From: Pseudomonas sp. SORT22
GTDB lineage: Bacteria; Pseudomonadota; Gammaproteobacteria; Pseudomonadales; Pseudomonadaceae
Direction: 5' to 3'
Assembly (NCBI RefSeq): GCF_018417635.1
Contig: NZ_CP071007.1
Location: 3,162,501 to 3,226,500 of the forward strand
Length of the DNA stretch: 64,000 nucleotides
The notes under the pieces are model-generated. The model saw only the letters and a program-made list of their open reading frames with translations, ran no database searches and was not told the origin of the DNA. The translations under genes were made by a program, and so were the position numbers. Below are positions 25,291 through 34,477 of this stretch, piece by piece. Numbering within the stretch: position 1 is the first letter of the stretch; every line of letters starts with the position of its first letter.

Positions 25291-26988
25291 ATGATGTTGA
25301 AGGATCCTTCTACCAAGTACCGTCACTTCACCACCGTCGACCTGCCGGACCGCCAGTGGCCGAACCGGGTCCAGCAGGTCGCCCCGACCTGGTGCAGTGT
25401 GGACATGCGCGACGGTAACCAGGCGCTGATCGAACCGATGAACGCCGAGCGCAAGCGGCGCTTCTTCGACCTGCTGGTCAAGGTCGGCTTCAAGCAGATC
25501 GAGGTGGGTTTCCCGGCGGCCTCGCAAACCGACTTCGATTACGTGCGCGAGCTGGTCGAGAGCGGCGCGATTCCTGACGACGTTACCATCCAGGTGATGA
25601 CCCAGGCCCGCAGCCACCTGATCGAGCGCACCTTCGAAGCCCTCAAGGGCGTGCCCCGGGCGATTGTCCACGTCTACAACGCCACCGCACCGGTGTTTCG
25701 CGAGGTGGTGTTCGGGGTCGACCGCGCCGGCTGCATCGAGATCGCCACCCAGGCCACCCGCGAGATCAAGGCCCACATGCAGGCCAACCCGCAAACCCAG
25801 TGGACCTACCAGTACTCGCCCGAGACCTTCTGCTTTACCGAGCTGGATTTCGCCCTGGAGATCTGCGAGGCGGTGACCGAGGTGTTCCAGCCCTCGCCAA
25901 GCAACAAGATGATCCTCAACCTGCCGACCACCGTCGAGGTCTCGACCGCCAACGTCTTCGCCGACCAGATCGAGTGGTTCTGCCGCCACTTGAGCTGCCG
26001 CGACAGCGTGGTCATCAGCGTGCACCCACACAATGATCGCGGTACCGGCGTGTCGACCGCCGAGCAGGCCTGCCTGGCGGGCGCCGAGCGGGTCGAGGGC
26101 ACCTTGTTCGGCAACGGTGAGCGCACCGGCAACGTCGATATCCTGACCCTGGCAATGAACCTCTACACCAGCGGTATCAGCCCGCAGCTGGACTTCTCGG
26201 ACATCATCCACGTGCAGCGCGAAGTCGAGTTCTGCAACCAGTTGCCGACCCACCCGCGCCACCCGTATGCCGGCGAACTGGTGTTCACGGCGTTTTCCGG
26301 CTCGCACCAGGACGCCATCAAGAAAGGCTTCGCCCACCGGCGCAACAACCCCGAGGGCTACTGGCAGATCCCTTACCTGCCGATCGATCCGGCCGACATG
26401 GGCCGCAGCTACGAGGCAGTGATCCGGGTCAACAGCCAGTCCGGCAAAGGCGGCGTCGCCTATCTGCTCGAGCAACACGGCATTGTCCTGCCGCGGCGCC
26501 TGCAGATGGAGTTCAGTGGCCTGGTGCAACAAGTGGCCGACGAGGCCGGCCAGGAGATCACCAGCGACATGATCCTGTCGTGCTTCACCGACAACTACCT
26601 TGAGCAAGGCAAGCCCTACACCCTGCAGCAACCTCGGCTTGCCAGCGAAGACAGCTGCACCTACCTCGATGCCCAGTTGGACATCGCCGGCGCGCGCCTG
26701 GCGCTCAGCGGCGAAGGCAACGGGCCGTTGGCGGCGCTGGTCAATGCCTTCGCCCAGCAAGGCCTGAACTTCGATATCGCCGACTATCACGAGCACGCCA
26801 TTCGTGACGGTGCCCAGGCCGAAGCCATCGCCTATGTCGAAATCCGCGTCAACAGCCAGCTGCTATTCGGCGTCGGCAAAGACAACAGCATCCTCCAGGC
26901 ATCGCTCAAGGCCGTGGTCGGTGCCGTGTCGCGGGCCACCCGCCAGGGCCTGCTCAAACCCCTGCACGCCGCCAGCGTTTCTGCCTGA
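25291..26988 (+). CDS. leuA: 2-Isopropylmalate synthase, probable LeuA paralogue
   Basis: The 565-residue enzyme condenses acetyl-CoA with 2-ketoisovalerate, the first step of leucine synthesis. The catalytic domain has WCSVDMRDGNQALIEPM (metal-binding Asp), EVGFPAASQTDFDYVREL, and VHPHNDRGTGVSTAEQA with the HxH metal pair; GNGERTGN follows. The C-terminal leucine-binding regulatory domain is complete. From memory it differs markedly from the standard Pseudomonas LeuA (for example YRHFTTVDLPDRQWPNRVQQ here), so it is probably a second copy. An AGGAG site lies before the ATG pair at 25291 and 25294. An AraC gene follows after 10 bases. Confidence 0.9.
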   Translation: MMLKDPSTKYRHFTTVDLPDRQWPNRVQQVAPTWCSVDMRDGNQALIEPMNAERKRRFFDLLVKVGFKQIEVGFPAASQTDFDYVRELVESGAIPDDVTIQVMTQARSHLIERTFEALKGVPRAIVHVYNATAPVFREVVFGVDRAGCIEIATQATREIKAHMQANPQTQWTYQYSPETFCFTELDFALEICEAVTEVFQPSPSNKMILNLPTTVEVSTANVFADQIEWFCRHLSCRDSVVISVHPHNDRGTGVSTAEQACLAGAERVEGTLFGNGERTGNVDILTLAMNLYTSGISPQLDFSDIIHVQREVEFCNQLPTHPRHPYAGELVFTAFSGSHQDAIKKGFAHRRNNPEGYWQIPYLPIDPADMGRSYEAVIRVNSQSGKGGVAYLLEQHGIVLPRRLQMEFSGLVQQVADEAGQEITSDMILSCFTDNYLEQGKPYTLQQPRLASEDSCTYLDAQLDIAGARLALSGEGNGPLAALVNAFAQQGLNFDIADYHEHAIRDGAQAEAIAYVEIRVNSQLLFGVGKDNSILQASLKAVVGAVSRATRQGLLKPLHAASVSA

Positions 26989-26998
26989 GGAGAAAGGC

Positions 26999-27733
26999 AT
27001 GGAACCATTAGCGATGGACTATGAACATGGCGAGGTCGTGGGCAGCCACTGCCATGCCGAGGACCAGTTGATCTACGCCACCAGCGGGGTCATGCGCGTG
27101 TGCAGCGACGAAGGCAACTGGGTGATCCCCTGCGGGCACGCCCTCTGGGTGCCGGCAGGGGTCAGCCACGAGGTGCGCATGAGCGGCGAAGTGAGCATGC
27201 GCACCTTGTTGCTCAGCGCCCACGTCGACCGCTGTCAGGTGATCGTGGTCTCGGGGCTGCTGCGCGAGCTGATCCTGGCCTCATCACGCATGCAGGAGCA
27301 GCGCGACGAGTCGTTGGGCGAGCATGTGCGCGCGCTGATTCACCGCGAGCTGGAGGCGGCTGAACGCATCGAGGCGCATGTGCCGGTGCCGCAGCATCCA
27401 CGCCTGCGGGCCTGGTGCGAGCGCTTTCTCGAAGACCCTGCGCAAGACCTCACCCTGGAGCAATGCGGCGCGCAGTTGAACATGAGTGCGCGCACCGTGG
27501 CGCGATTGTTCCAGCGCGAGGTGGGGATGTCCTACGGTGAATGGCGCACCCGCACGCGCATGATTCTCAGCCAGCAGCGCCTGGCCGGTGGCATGCCGAT
27601 CCTGCACGTGGCGCTCGAACACGGCTACCAGAGTGCCAGCGCCTTTGCCGCGATGTTCAAGCGCATCCTCGGCTACACCCCACGCGACTGGCAGGTCAGC
27701 GCCCTGGAAGGCAGCGCCACGCGCAGCCACTGA
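26999..27733 (+). CDS. AraC-family transcriptional regulator with N-terminal cupin
   Basis: The 244-residue protein has an N-terminal cupin-like sensor (HCHAEDQLIYATSGVMRV, then HALWVPAGVSHEV) and a C-terminal double helix-turn-helix (LEQCGAQLNMSARTVARLFQ and GYQSASAFAAMFKRILGYTP). Its GGAG ribosome site overlaps the end of leuA, so the two are made together. A strong hairpin follows its stop. Twin direct repeats lie between it and the exporter operon, making that operon a likely target. The inducer is unknown. Confidence 0.9.
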   Translation: MEPLAMDYEHGEVVGSHCHAEDQLIYATSGVMRVCSDEGNWVIPCGHALWVPAGVSHEVRMSGEVSMRTLLLSAHVDRCQVIVVSGLLRELILASSRMQEQRDESLGEHVRALIHRELEAAERIEAHVPVPQHPRLRAWCERFLEDPAQDLTLEQCGAQLNMSARTVARLFQREVGMSYGEWRTRTRMILSQQRLAGGMPILHVALEHGYQSASAFAAMFKRILGYTPRDWQVSALEGSATRSH

Positions 27734-27738
27734 GACCC

Positions 27739-27772
27739 GCAGCGAGGATGGCGGCCACGCCCTCCTCGCTGC
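27739..27772 (+). terminator. Strong hairpin after the AraC gene
   Basis: GCAGCGAGGA pairs perfectly with TCCTCGCTGC, and the loop adds an inner GGCG/CGCC stem. It starts six bases after the AraC stop codon. No T-run follows, so it may be a factor-assisted terminator or a 3'-end stabiliser separating the leuA-araC transcript from the exporter genes. Confidence 0.5.
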
Positions 27773-27779
27773 CGGGCCA

Positions 27780-27810
27780 GGTTGTCCCGGTCACGGCCAT
27801 GGTTGTCCCG
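27780..27810 (+). promoter_or_regulatory. Direct repeats with 21-bp period, candidate AraC operator
   Basis: GGTTGTCCCG occurs at 27780-27789 and again at 27801-27810, exactly 21 bases apart, on one face of the helix. AraC-family proteins often bind such direct half-sites beside a weak -35. A possible -10, TAATCT, lies at 27841-27846 with no good -35, as expected for an activated promoter. The target would be the exporter operon starting at 27877. Confidence 0.5.
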
Positions 27811-27876
27811 CTCGCGGCAGAAGCGCTGCCCTCCCCTCGTTAATCTGGCATCACGACCCTAGATGTGACTTTCGTG

Positions 27877-29370
27877 ATGCGTGCACTTCGATCCCCGCCG
27901 TTCCCCGCCCGGCTTCTCGCCGCCACCAGCCTCCTGACTGTGCTCTGCGCTTGCAGCAGCCAATCCGTAACGACCCCGGCGCCATTGGCACTGCAAGCCG
28001 ATCCACTGGCCAGCCTGCCCGCCGGCGTCAGCCAGCAGGCCTTGCCCGAGCGCTGGTGGGAGCTGTACCAGGACCCGCAGCTCAACACCTGGGTCCAGCA
28101 AGCCCTGGCGCATAACCAGGACCTGGCCCAGGCCGAGGCCAACGTGCAGGCCATGCTCGCCGGTATCGGCGAGTACGACGCCAGACGCTGGCCCTCGACC
28201 AGCGTCGAGTTCGGTGCCAGCTACGGCAAAAGTGCCGACGACCAGACCCTGGCCCAGGCCACCGACAGCCATGCGCCGTCGCAATGGGAATTCAACCCGG
28301 GCATCGAGCTGGCCTATCAGGTCGATGTCTGGGGCCAGGTGCGGGCTGCCATCGAGCGCGCCCGGGCCCAGGCCGACGCCTCCCGCGAGGCCATGGAGCT
28401 GGTGCGTTTGCAGGTGGTGACCCAGACCAGCCGCGCTTACATCGACCAGTGCGTTTACGGCGCGCGCCTGCAGGAAACCGAACAATCCCTGCAGACCCTG
28501 GAGCGCAGCGTGCAGCTCAGTGACCGCCAGCGCCAGGCCGGGATCGCCACCGAACTCGATGCGGTGCGCCTGCGCGGGCTGCGCGAGCAGGTCCGCGCGC
28601 AACTGCCGATGCTGGAAGCGCGGCGGCAAATGGCGCTGTTCGAACTCAGCGTGCTCAGTGGCCAGCCGCCTGCGGCAATCAGCGCCGGTGCCGCCAGCTG
28701 CCGAAGCATCCCGACCCTGAAAGCAGCGTTGCCTGGCGGCGATGGCTGGCAACTGCTCGCCCGCCGCCCGGATGTGCGCAAGGCCGAGCGCGACCTGCGC
28801 GCCGCCGACCTTGAAGTCGACATCGTCAAGGCCGACCTGTACCCGAAGGTCAGCTTCGGCGCCTCGCTGACGTCCTCGGATCATCACCTGTCCAACCTCG
28901 GTGACAGCCAGGCGGTGATGTTCGCCGTCGGCCCGCTGATCAGCTGGGAGTTCCCCAACATCAAGGCCAACCGCGCCCGGGTCAGCAAGGCCCGGGCCCT
29001 GCAGCAAGCGCAGATCGCCCACTACCGCGGCGTGGCCCTGGGCGCGCTCAAGGATGTGCGCCAGGCCCTGGCCGGCTACGACGGCGAACGCCAGCGGGCG
29101 CAAGCCCTGGATGCGGCCCTGGCGCACAGCCAGCGCGGCTTTGCCCTGGCCCAGGACAACTACCGCGCCGGCACCGTCGATGCCCTCGAGGTGCTCGACA
29201 GCGAGCGCGACCTGATCAGCGTCCGCGCTCGCCACGTCGAGGCCCAGGGGCGCCTGGCGCGGGCACAAATCAATCTGTTCCGGGCCCTGGGCGGCAGCTG
29301 GCAAACGCCACCGGCCGCGGCCGCGACCCTGGTGCAGAGCGCACCTACCGACACTGGAATCCAACCATGA
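27877..29370 (+). CDS. NodT/OprM-type outer membrane efflux lipoprotein
   Basis: The 497-residue outer-membrane factor of a tripartite exporter. A lipobox (VLCAC, modified Cys near residue 26) ends the signal peptide. Two OEP repeats follow, with the usual long helices (LAQAEANVQAMLAGIGEYDA; RARVSKARALQQAQIAHYRG). WWELYQDPQLNTWVQQAL near the mature N terminus is typical of the NodT group. The ATG at 27877 is preferred over GTG codons at 27865 and 27874. The stop overlaps the next gene start (ATGA). It should form the outer channel for the EmrAB-like pair. Confidence 0.92.
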   Translation: MRALRSPPFPARLLAATSLLTVLCACSSQSVTTPAPLALQADPLASLPAGVSQQALPERWWELYQDPQLNTWVQQALAHNQDLAQAEANVQAMLAGIGEYDARRWPSTSVEFGASYGKSADDQTLAQATDSHAPSQWEFNPGIELAYQVDVWGQVRAAIERARAQADASREAMELVRLQVVTQTSRAYIDQCVYGARLQETEQSLQTLERSVQLSDRQRQAGIATELDAVRLRGLREQVRAQLPMLEARRQMALFELSVLSGQPPAAISAGAASCRSIPTLKAALPGGDGWQLLARRPDVRKAERDLRAADLEVDIVKADLYPKVSFGASLTSSDHHLSNLGDSQAVMFAVGPLISWEFPNIKANRARVSKARALQQAQIAHYRGVALGALKDVRQALAGYDGERQRAQALDAALAHSQRGFALAQDNYRAGTVDALEVLDSERDLISVRARHVEAQGRLARAQINLFRALGGSWQTPPAAAATLVQSAPTDTGIQP

Positions 29371-30521
29371 ATATTGCCGTTGAAAAACCACCGCTGGCTG
29401 CCGATCAGCAGCAGCGCAAAGCCCCTTTGCCCACCCTCACCCGGCGGCGCCTGGCGCTGTACGCCACAGGCGGCCTGAGCGTGGTGGCGGTGCTGGTGTT
29501 CGGCGGCTACTGGTTTAGCACCGGGCGCTTTCTGGAGACCACCGATGACGCCTACGTGCGCGCCGACTGGGTGGCCTTGAGCCCGCGCGTGGCCGGCTAT
29601 GTCGCCCGAGTTGAAGTCGATGACGACCAGGCGGTAAAAGCTGGCGACGTGCTGGTACGCCTGCAAAACCGCGACTACCAGGCCCGCCGCGACCAGGCCG
29701 AAGCCGGGGTGGCCGAGGCCCAGGCGGCGCTGACCGCCGCCCAGGCCAGCCAGCAGGTGGCAGTGGAGCGCATCAACCAGCAGCAGCAAGCCATCCTCCA
29801 GGCCGAATCGGCCGTGCACAGCGCCGAGGCCGAGCGGCGCCGCAGCGAACTGGACATGCAGCGCTACCAGGGCCTGGTGCGCGACAACGCCGCCACCGTG
29901 CAGCGCCTGGAATCGGCCAACGCCAATGCCATTCAGGCCCGCGCCGCCTTGCAGAGCGCCCAGGCCCGCCAGCGCGAGCAGCAGTCGCAACTGGCAATGG
30001 CCAAGGCCCAGGCGCTGCTGGCCGAGGCGCAGATCAAACAACGTTCGGCAGCCCTGGCCAGCGCCAAGGCCCGCCACGCCCTGGCCGACCAGGACAGCCA
30101 GGACACAGTGATCCGCGCGCCCATCGACGGCGTGGTCGGCCAGCGCCGGGTGCGCGCCGGGCAGTACGTGGTGCCCGGCCAGCCGCTGCTGGCGGTGGTG
30201 CCGCTGCACCAGACCTACGTGGTCGCCAACTACAAGGAAACCCAGCTGGCCCACATGCGCCCGGGGCAGCCGGTAGAGATCAGCATCGACAGTTTCTCAA
30301 GCCAGCACCTGCGCGGCCGGGTGGCCAGCTTCTCGCCGGCTTCGGGCAACGTCTTTGCCCTGCTGCCCTCGGACAACGCCACCGGCAACTTCACCAAGAT
30401 CGTCCAGCGTTTTCCCGTGCGCATCCTGCTCGACCAGGCCGAGGGAGGCGTGCAGGTGCTGCCGGGCATGTCGGTGGTGACCACCGTCGACACCCGCGGG
30501 GAGCCTGCCGATGAGCAGTGA
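29367..30521 (+). CDS. EmrA-type membrane fusion protein (HlyD family)
   Basis: The 384-residue adaptor has one N-terminal membrane helix (residues about 30-52), then the split lipoyl domain (DDAYVRADWVALSPRVAGYV and DTVIRAPIDGVVGQRRVRAG). A long coiled-coil rich in Gln and Ala lies between them. The C-terminal beta-barrel includes GQPVEISIDSF. It bridges the inner-membrane MFS pump and the lipoprotein channel. It overlaps both neighbours (by 4 and 11 bases), so the three genes are tightly coupled. Confidence 0.93.
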   Translation: MNIAVEKPPLAADQQQRKAPLPTLTRRRLALYATGGLSVVAVLVFGGYWFSTGRFLETTDDAYVRADWVALSPRVAGYVARVEVDDDQAVKAGDVLVRLQNRDYQARRDQAEAGVAEAQAALTAAQASQQVAVERINQQQQAILQAESAVHSAEAERRRSELDMQRYQGLVRDNAATVQRLESANANAIQARAALQSAQARQREQQSQLAMAKAQALLAEAQIKQRSAALASAKARHALADQDSQDTVIRAPIDGVVGQRRVRAGQYVVPGQPLLAVVPLHQTYVVANYKETQLAHMRPGQPVEISIDSFSSQHLRGRVASFSPASGNVFALLPSDNATGNFTKIVQRFPVRILLDQAEGGVQVLPGMSVVTTVDTRGEPADEQ

Positions 30522-32025
30522 ACAGCCGGTCTCGTTGCGGGCCTGGGTGGCCGTGATCGGCGGCTTGTTCGGCTGTTTCATGGCCGGCATGAACGTCCAC
30601 GTCACCAGCGCTGCGCTGCCGGAAATCCGCGGTTCGCTGGGCGCCAGTTTCGAGGAAGGCTCGTGGATCTCCACCGCCTACCTGGTGGCGGAGATCGTCA
30701 TGATTCCGCTCACGGCCTGGCTGGTCGAAGTGTTCTCCATGCGCCGGGTGATGTGGACCGGCTCGTTCATCTTCCTGCTGGCCTCGATCGCCTGCTCCTG
30801 GGCACCCAACCTCGAGGCGATGATCATCATCCGGGTGATCCAGGGCGCCGCCGGTGCGGTGCTGATCCCGCTGTCGTTCCAGCTGATCATCACCGAACTG
30901 CCGGCCAGCAAGATGGCCATGGGCATGGCCCTGTTCAGCCTCGCCAACAGTGTCGCCCAGGCCGCGGGGCCGTCGATTGGCGGCTGGTTGACCGATGCCT
31001 ATTCCTGGCGCTGGATTTTCTACCTGCAGCTGTTCCCCGGGGTGGCGCTATTGATTGCCATCGCCTGGTCGATCGAGGCCAAGCCGATGAAGCTTGAGTT
31101 ACTGCGCCGCGGCGACTGGCTGGGGATCTTCGCCATGGTCGTGGGCCTGGGCGGCCTGCAGATCGTGCTCGAGGAAGGTGGGCGCCTGGACTGGTTCGGC
31201 TCGGGCTATATCCTCGGCATGTCGGTGGCCGCCGGCATCGCCCTGGTGGTGTTTGTGGTCACCCAGCTGTACGGCAGCCGCGCCTTCATCAACCTGCGCC
31301 TGCTCGGGCGCTACAACTTTGGCGTGGCCAGCGTCGCCATGTTCATCTTTGGCGGCGCCACCTTCGGCCTGGTGTTCCTGGTGCCCAACTACCTCTCGCA
31401 GTTGCAGGGTTTCAGCGCCCGCGATGTCGGCGTCAGCCTGATCGCCTATGGCCTGGTGCAATTGCTGCTGGCGCCGCTGATGCCGCGGTTAATGGCCTGG
31501 ACCAGCGCCAAGTTCATGGTTGCCAGCGGCTTTCTGATCATGGCCCTGGGCTGCTGGCTGGGCGCCAGCCTCAACGTCGACAGCGCCGACAACGTCATCA
31601 TCCCCTCCACCGTGGTTCGCGGCATCGGCCAGCCGTTCATCATGGTGGCGCTGTCGGTGCTGGCGGTGGCGGGCCTGGACAAGCGCGAAGCGGGCTCGGC
31701 ATCGGCGGTGTTTTCCATGCTGCGCAACCTCGGTGGCGCCATCGGTACCGCCGGGCTGACGCAGATCGTTGCCACCCGTGAGCGCTACCACAGCGAGCGT
31801 ATTCACGAACATGTCACGGTGTTTTCGCCAGGTTTGCAGGAGCGCCTCAACCAGGCGGTGCACACCTGGCTGCCGCAACAGCAGCAGATACTGGAGGGTC
31901 TGGCTGCAACCATACGCCGCGAGGCGTACCTGATGGCCTACAGCGATGCGTTTTATGTCGCCTGCCTGGCCCTGATTGGCTGCGCAGTAGCAGCGCTGGT
32001 GCTGCGCACCCAGCGGGCGGCCTGA
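30511..32025 (+). CDS. EmrB-type DHA2 MFS drug/metabolite exporter
   Basis: The 504-residue inner-membrane pump has fourteen predicted helices. Helix 1 carries NVHVTSAALPEIRGSLGASF, motif C-like segments occur in SLANSVAQAAGPSIGGWL, and there is a long periplasmic loop near residues 430-460, all as in EmrB/DHA2 proteins. It is the last gene of a complete tripartite exporter. The operon ends about 370 bases before the biosynthetic operon that starts at 32396. That spacing makes export of the product possible but unproven. Confidence 0.92.
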   Translation: MSSEQPVSLRAWVAVIGGLFGCFMAGMNVHVTSAALPEIRGSLGASFEEGSWISTAYLVAEIVMIPLTAWLVEVFSMRRVMWTGSFIFLLASIACSWAPNLEAMIIIRVIQGAAGAVLIPLSFQLIITELPASKMAMGMALFSLANSVAQAAGPSIGGWLTDAYSWRWIFYLQLFPGVALLIAIAWSIEAKPMKLELLRRGDWLGIFAMVVGLGGLQIVLEEGGRLDWFGSGYILGMSVAAGIALVVFVVTQLYGSRAFINLRLLGRYNFGVASVAMFIFGGATFGLVFLVPNYLSQLQGFSARDVGVSLIAYGLVQLLLAPLMPRLMAWTSAKFMVASGFLIMALGCWLGASLNVDSADNVIIPSTVVRGIGQPFIMVALSVLAVAGLDKREAGSASAVFSMLRNLGGAIGTAGLTQIVATRERYHSERIHEHVTVFSPGLQERLNQAVHTWLPQQQQILEGLAATIRREAYLMAYSDAFYVACLALIGCAVAALVLRTQRAA

Positions 32026-32395
32026 AGTTTACATGTAATTAATAGTTATAACGGTATTAGCGAACAGGGAGTTCAGTGGTATGGCATGCGCTAAATCTAA
32101 TTAAATAGCGATAAAAAACGCTATTAACAGCCTCTTGCCGCTTGGCAACTTCAGTAATGAAGTTGCCTTTTTCGCGTGCCTGCAAGTTATTAATCCGCCC
32201 CTAAATTTTATGTTTGCGAAGTCTTGATTTGTAACTTCTTATGTCTTAGCTTTCCGTTGCCTGGCGCCATAACGGTTCCGGCCATTGCATGACGCAAACG
32301 CGCCAACAGGCCAGTTTCTGGCCACCTGTGCGGCTGCCCTAAAAACGATAACGCTGTTTTATATCCCGACAAAAAACCTGATAACCGAGGAAAAC
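32026..32395. other. AT-rich intergenic region before the pvf/mgo-like operon
   Basis: This 370-base gap is much richer in A and T than the genes. It holds an AT-rich hairpin (AATAGCG/CGCTATT, loop ATAAAAAA) at 32104-32125 and a classic terminator just after. The part from 32173 to 32395 should contain the promoter of the biosynthetic operon; I see no certain -35/-10 pair. No reading frame resembles a gene. Confidence 0.6.
32144..32172 (+). terminator. Rho-independent terminator of the exporter operon
   Basis: GGCAACTTC (32144-32152) and GAAGTTGCC (32159-32167) form a perfect nine-base stem with loop AGTAAT, followed directly by five T residues. It lies 119 bases after the EmrB-type gene and separates the exporter transcript from the biosynthetic operon. 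A weaker AT-rich hairpin sits just upstream. Confidence 0.88.
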
Positions 32396-33172
32396 ATGCA
32401 CAATCAAAAAGCCGTTCTTGAACACAACAAAACCGAACTTGGCAACCACCCGATCTTCGCTGAAATCGGTTCTTTGCAGGTATTGCGCACGTTCATGGAG
32501 ACCCATGTTTTTGCGGTCTGGGACTTCATGTCGCTGACCAAGCGCCTGCAGCAGGAACTGACCTGCACCCGCCTGCCGTGGCTACCACCGCTGGACCCCG
32601 CCGCCGCCCACCTGATCAACGAAATCGTCCTCGGTGAAGAGTCCGACCAGAACCTGCAAGGCGGCCACTACAGCCACTTCGAACTGTACCTGCACGCCAT
32701 GCGCGAGATTGGCGCGAGCACCGACCGTATCGAGCATTTTGTCCGTCTGCTGCGCGGCGGCGTCGAGCTTGACGAAGCCCTGCAGCACTGCCATGCCTCG
32801 CCGGCAGCGGTGCGGTTTGTCAGCAACACCCTGGACACCGCCATCAACGCCAAGCCTCATGAAGTTGCCGCAGCCTTTCTGCACGGGCGTGAAAGCGTGA
32901 TCCCACGGATGTTCCAGACCATTCTCGATGACTGGGACATCGGTACCGACCAGGCTCCGACTTTCCGCTACTACCTGCAGCGCCATATCGACGTCGACTC
33001 CGACGACCATGGCCCGGCCGCCGAAAAACTGCTCGATCGCCTGGTCCAGGGCGACCCGCAGCGCCAGCAGGAAGTCTACGCCGCCGCCATTGCCGCAGTC
33101 GAAAGCCGCCGCGTGCTGTGGGACGAACTGCGCGCCGAAATGGCCGTGCAGATCGCCGAGTGTGTCGCATGA
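32396..33172 (+). CDS. DUF3050 haem-oxygenase-fold protein (PvfA/MgoB-like)
   Basis: The 258-residue protein matches the DUF3050 family, a helical fold related to haem oxygenase. Typical stretches are [39 protein letters not shown], and [20 protein letters not shown] with conserved His and Glu. It is the first gene of the operon, as in pvf of P. entomophila and mgo of P. syringae. The ATG at 32396 has GAGGA upstream; an earlier TTG frame is not credible. Its role in assembly of the diazeniumdiolate or pyrazine-N-oxide signal is not settled. The stop overlaps the cupin start. Confidence 0.9.
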   Translation: MHNQKAVLEHNKTELGNHPIFAEIGSLQVLRTFMETHVFAVWDFMSLTKRLQQELTCTRLPWLPPLDPAAAHLINEIVLGEESDQNLQGGHYSHFELYLHAMREIGASTDRIEHFVRLLRGGVELDEALQHCHASPAAVRFVSNTLDTAINAKPHEVAAAFLHGRESVIPRMFQTILDDWDIGTDQAPTFRYYLQRHIDVDSDDHGPAAEKLLDRLVQGDPQRQQEVYAAAIAAVESRRVLWDELRAEMAVQIAECVA

Positions 33173-33516
33173 AGTTCGAAGTCATCGAGCACGACCAGGC
33201 CACCTGGCATGCGGTCAGCAGCGAGCGCGGCATCACCCTCACGGTGTTCAAGGACACCCTCGATGCCAACACCCGTACCGGTATCCGCACACGCCTGGTG
33301 CGCTTTAACCCCGGCGGCGGCACGCGTGAAATCTATACCCATGATTACCACGAAGAAGTGTATTTGATCGAAGGTGATCAAACCGAACAGGCCGCGCCGG
33401 GGCGTGCACAAAAGACCTACGGGCAAGGCAGTTACTTCTTTCGCGCGGCGCACACGGAACATGGTCCGTTTCATTCGGAGCAGGGCTGCCTGTTATTTGA
33501 AGTTCATTACTATTGA
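33169..33516 (+). CDS. Cupin-domain protein within the signal operon
   Basis: The 115-residue single-domain cupin has the first motif in [14 protein letters not shown] (metal-binding His and Glu) and the second in [11 protein letters not shown]. Its start overlaps the DUF3050 stop (ATGA). As I remember them, the four-gene pvf and mgo operons of Pseudomonas lack this gene, whereas the Burkholderia ham operon has a cupin gene. Its presence here makes the cluster five genes long. It may bind iron and act on an intermediate; the exact step is unknown. Confidence 0.85.
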   Translation: MKFEVIEHDQATWHAVSSERGITLTVFKDTLDANTRTGIRTRLVRFNPGGGTREIYTHDYHEEVYLIEGDQTEQAAPGRAQKTYGQGSYFFRAAHTEHGPFHSEQGCLLFEVHYY

Positions 33517-33533
33517 ACGGTGGGCAAGGTTAA

Positions 33534-34463
33534 ATGAACGCACATGAGTATCAGTCTTTCGCCGACTCCTGGGAGCGGCGAGCGACCATTCGCACGCGTC
33601 CGCGGCGCACTGTGGAAGATGACGGCAAGTTGATTTACCCGACCAGCCGTCAACCCCTGGTGACCAGCGCCGTCTTTATGGAACAGTGCCCGCACTTGAC
33701 AGACTTTGCCCTGGTGCAAAGTCTCTACAAGTTCATTAATGACGTGGTGATCTTCGAAACCGAGATTGTCGACAAAACCGCACGCAGCATTGCCAAGGAC
33801 AGCTTTGCGATCCGCTTTCCGTTTGCCTGCCGCTACGACGCCATGACCGTGGTGGTGGATGAGGACTACCACGCCCTGGTGGCCATGGACTACCTGCAGC
33901 AGACCATCGAGCTGACCGGTATCGAGCCCATCGCCCTGCCGCGGGAAATCGAGCTCAGCCGCTCGATCCCCAAAGCCATGGAGATGGCCCCCGAACACCT
34001 GAAAGCGGCGGTCGAGCTGATTTGCGTGGCGGTTGCCGAGAACACCCTGACCAATGATGTCGCCGCCTTCGCCCGCGACGACACGGTCAAGGAGTCGGTC
34101 AAGGGCCTGATGGCTGACCACCTGGCCGACGAAGGCCGGCATTCGAGCTTCTGGGCGCGGCTGACGCGCATCTACTGGAGTGCGGCGCCGGCTGAAGACC
34201 GGCAGATCCTCGCTTCGATCATGCCGGTGTTCCTCAGCCACTACCTGACCAACGACATCCAGAAAGCCTTCGACCTGGCGCTGATTGCCCACCTGGACAC
34301 CAGTGAGCAGGTCAAGGCAGCGCTGCGCCTGGAAGTTGAAGCCATGGACTTCCCGATCACCCCGGGGCATCCCCTGGTGGGCAACATCATGCGGTTTTTC
34401 CGCGCCAGCGCAATGCTCGAAGATCCGGCCGTGCAGTCTTCCCTGGCCGCCTACCTGATCTGA
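33534..34463 (+). CDS. AurF-type non-haem diiron N-oxygenase (PvfB/MgoC-like)
   Basis: The 309-residue helical oxygenase oxidises a nitrogen atom during signal synthesis. All seven metal ligands of AurF can be placed with identical spacing: Glu75, Glu110, His113, Glu169, His196, Glu200 and His203 (FETEIVDK, DEDYHA, AENTLT, DHLADEGRH). This argues for a fully active diiron site. It lies 17 bases after the cupin and 14 bases before the NRPS gene. In the homologous systems it forms the N-O bond of a diazeniumdiolate or pyrazine N-oxide. Confidence 0.93.
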   Translation: MNAHEYQSFADSWERRATIRTRPRRTVEDDGKLIYPTSRQPLVTSAVFMEQCPHLTDFALVQSLYKFINDVVIFETEIVDKTARSIAKDSFAIRFPFACRYDAMTVVVDEDYHALVAMDYLQQTIELTGIEPIALPREIELSRSIPKAMEMAPEHLKAAVELICVAVAENTLTNDVAAFARDDTVKESVKGLMADHLADEGRHSSFWARLTRIYWSAAPAEDRQILASIMPVFLSHYLTNDIQKAFDLALIAHLDTSEQVKAALRLEVEAMDFPITPGHPLVGNIMRFFRASAMLEDPAVQSSLAAYLI

Positions 34464-34477
34464 CATCAAAGGAATCA

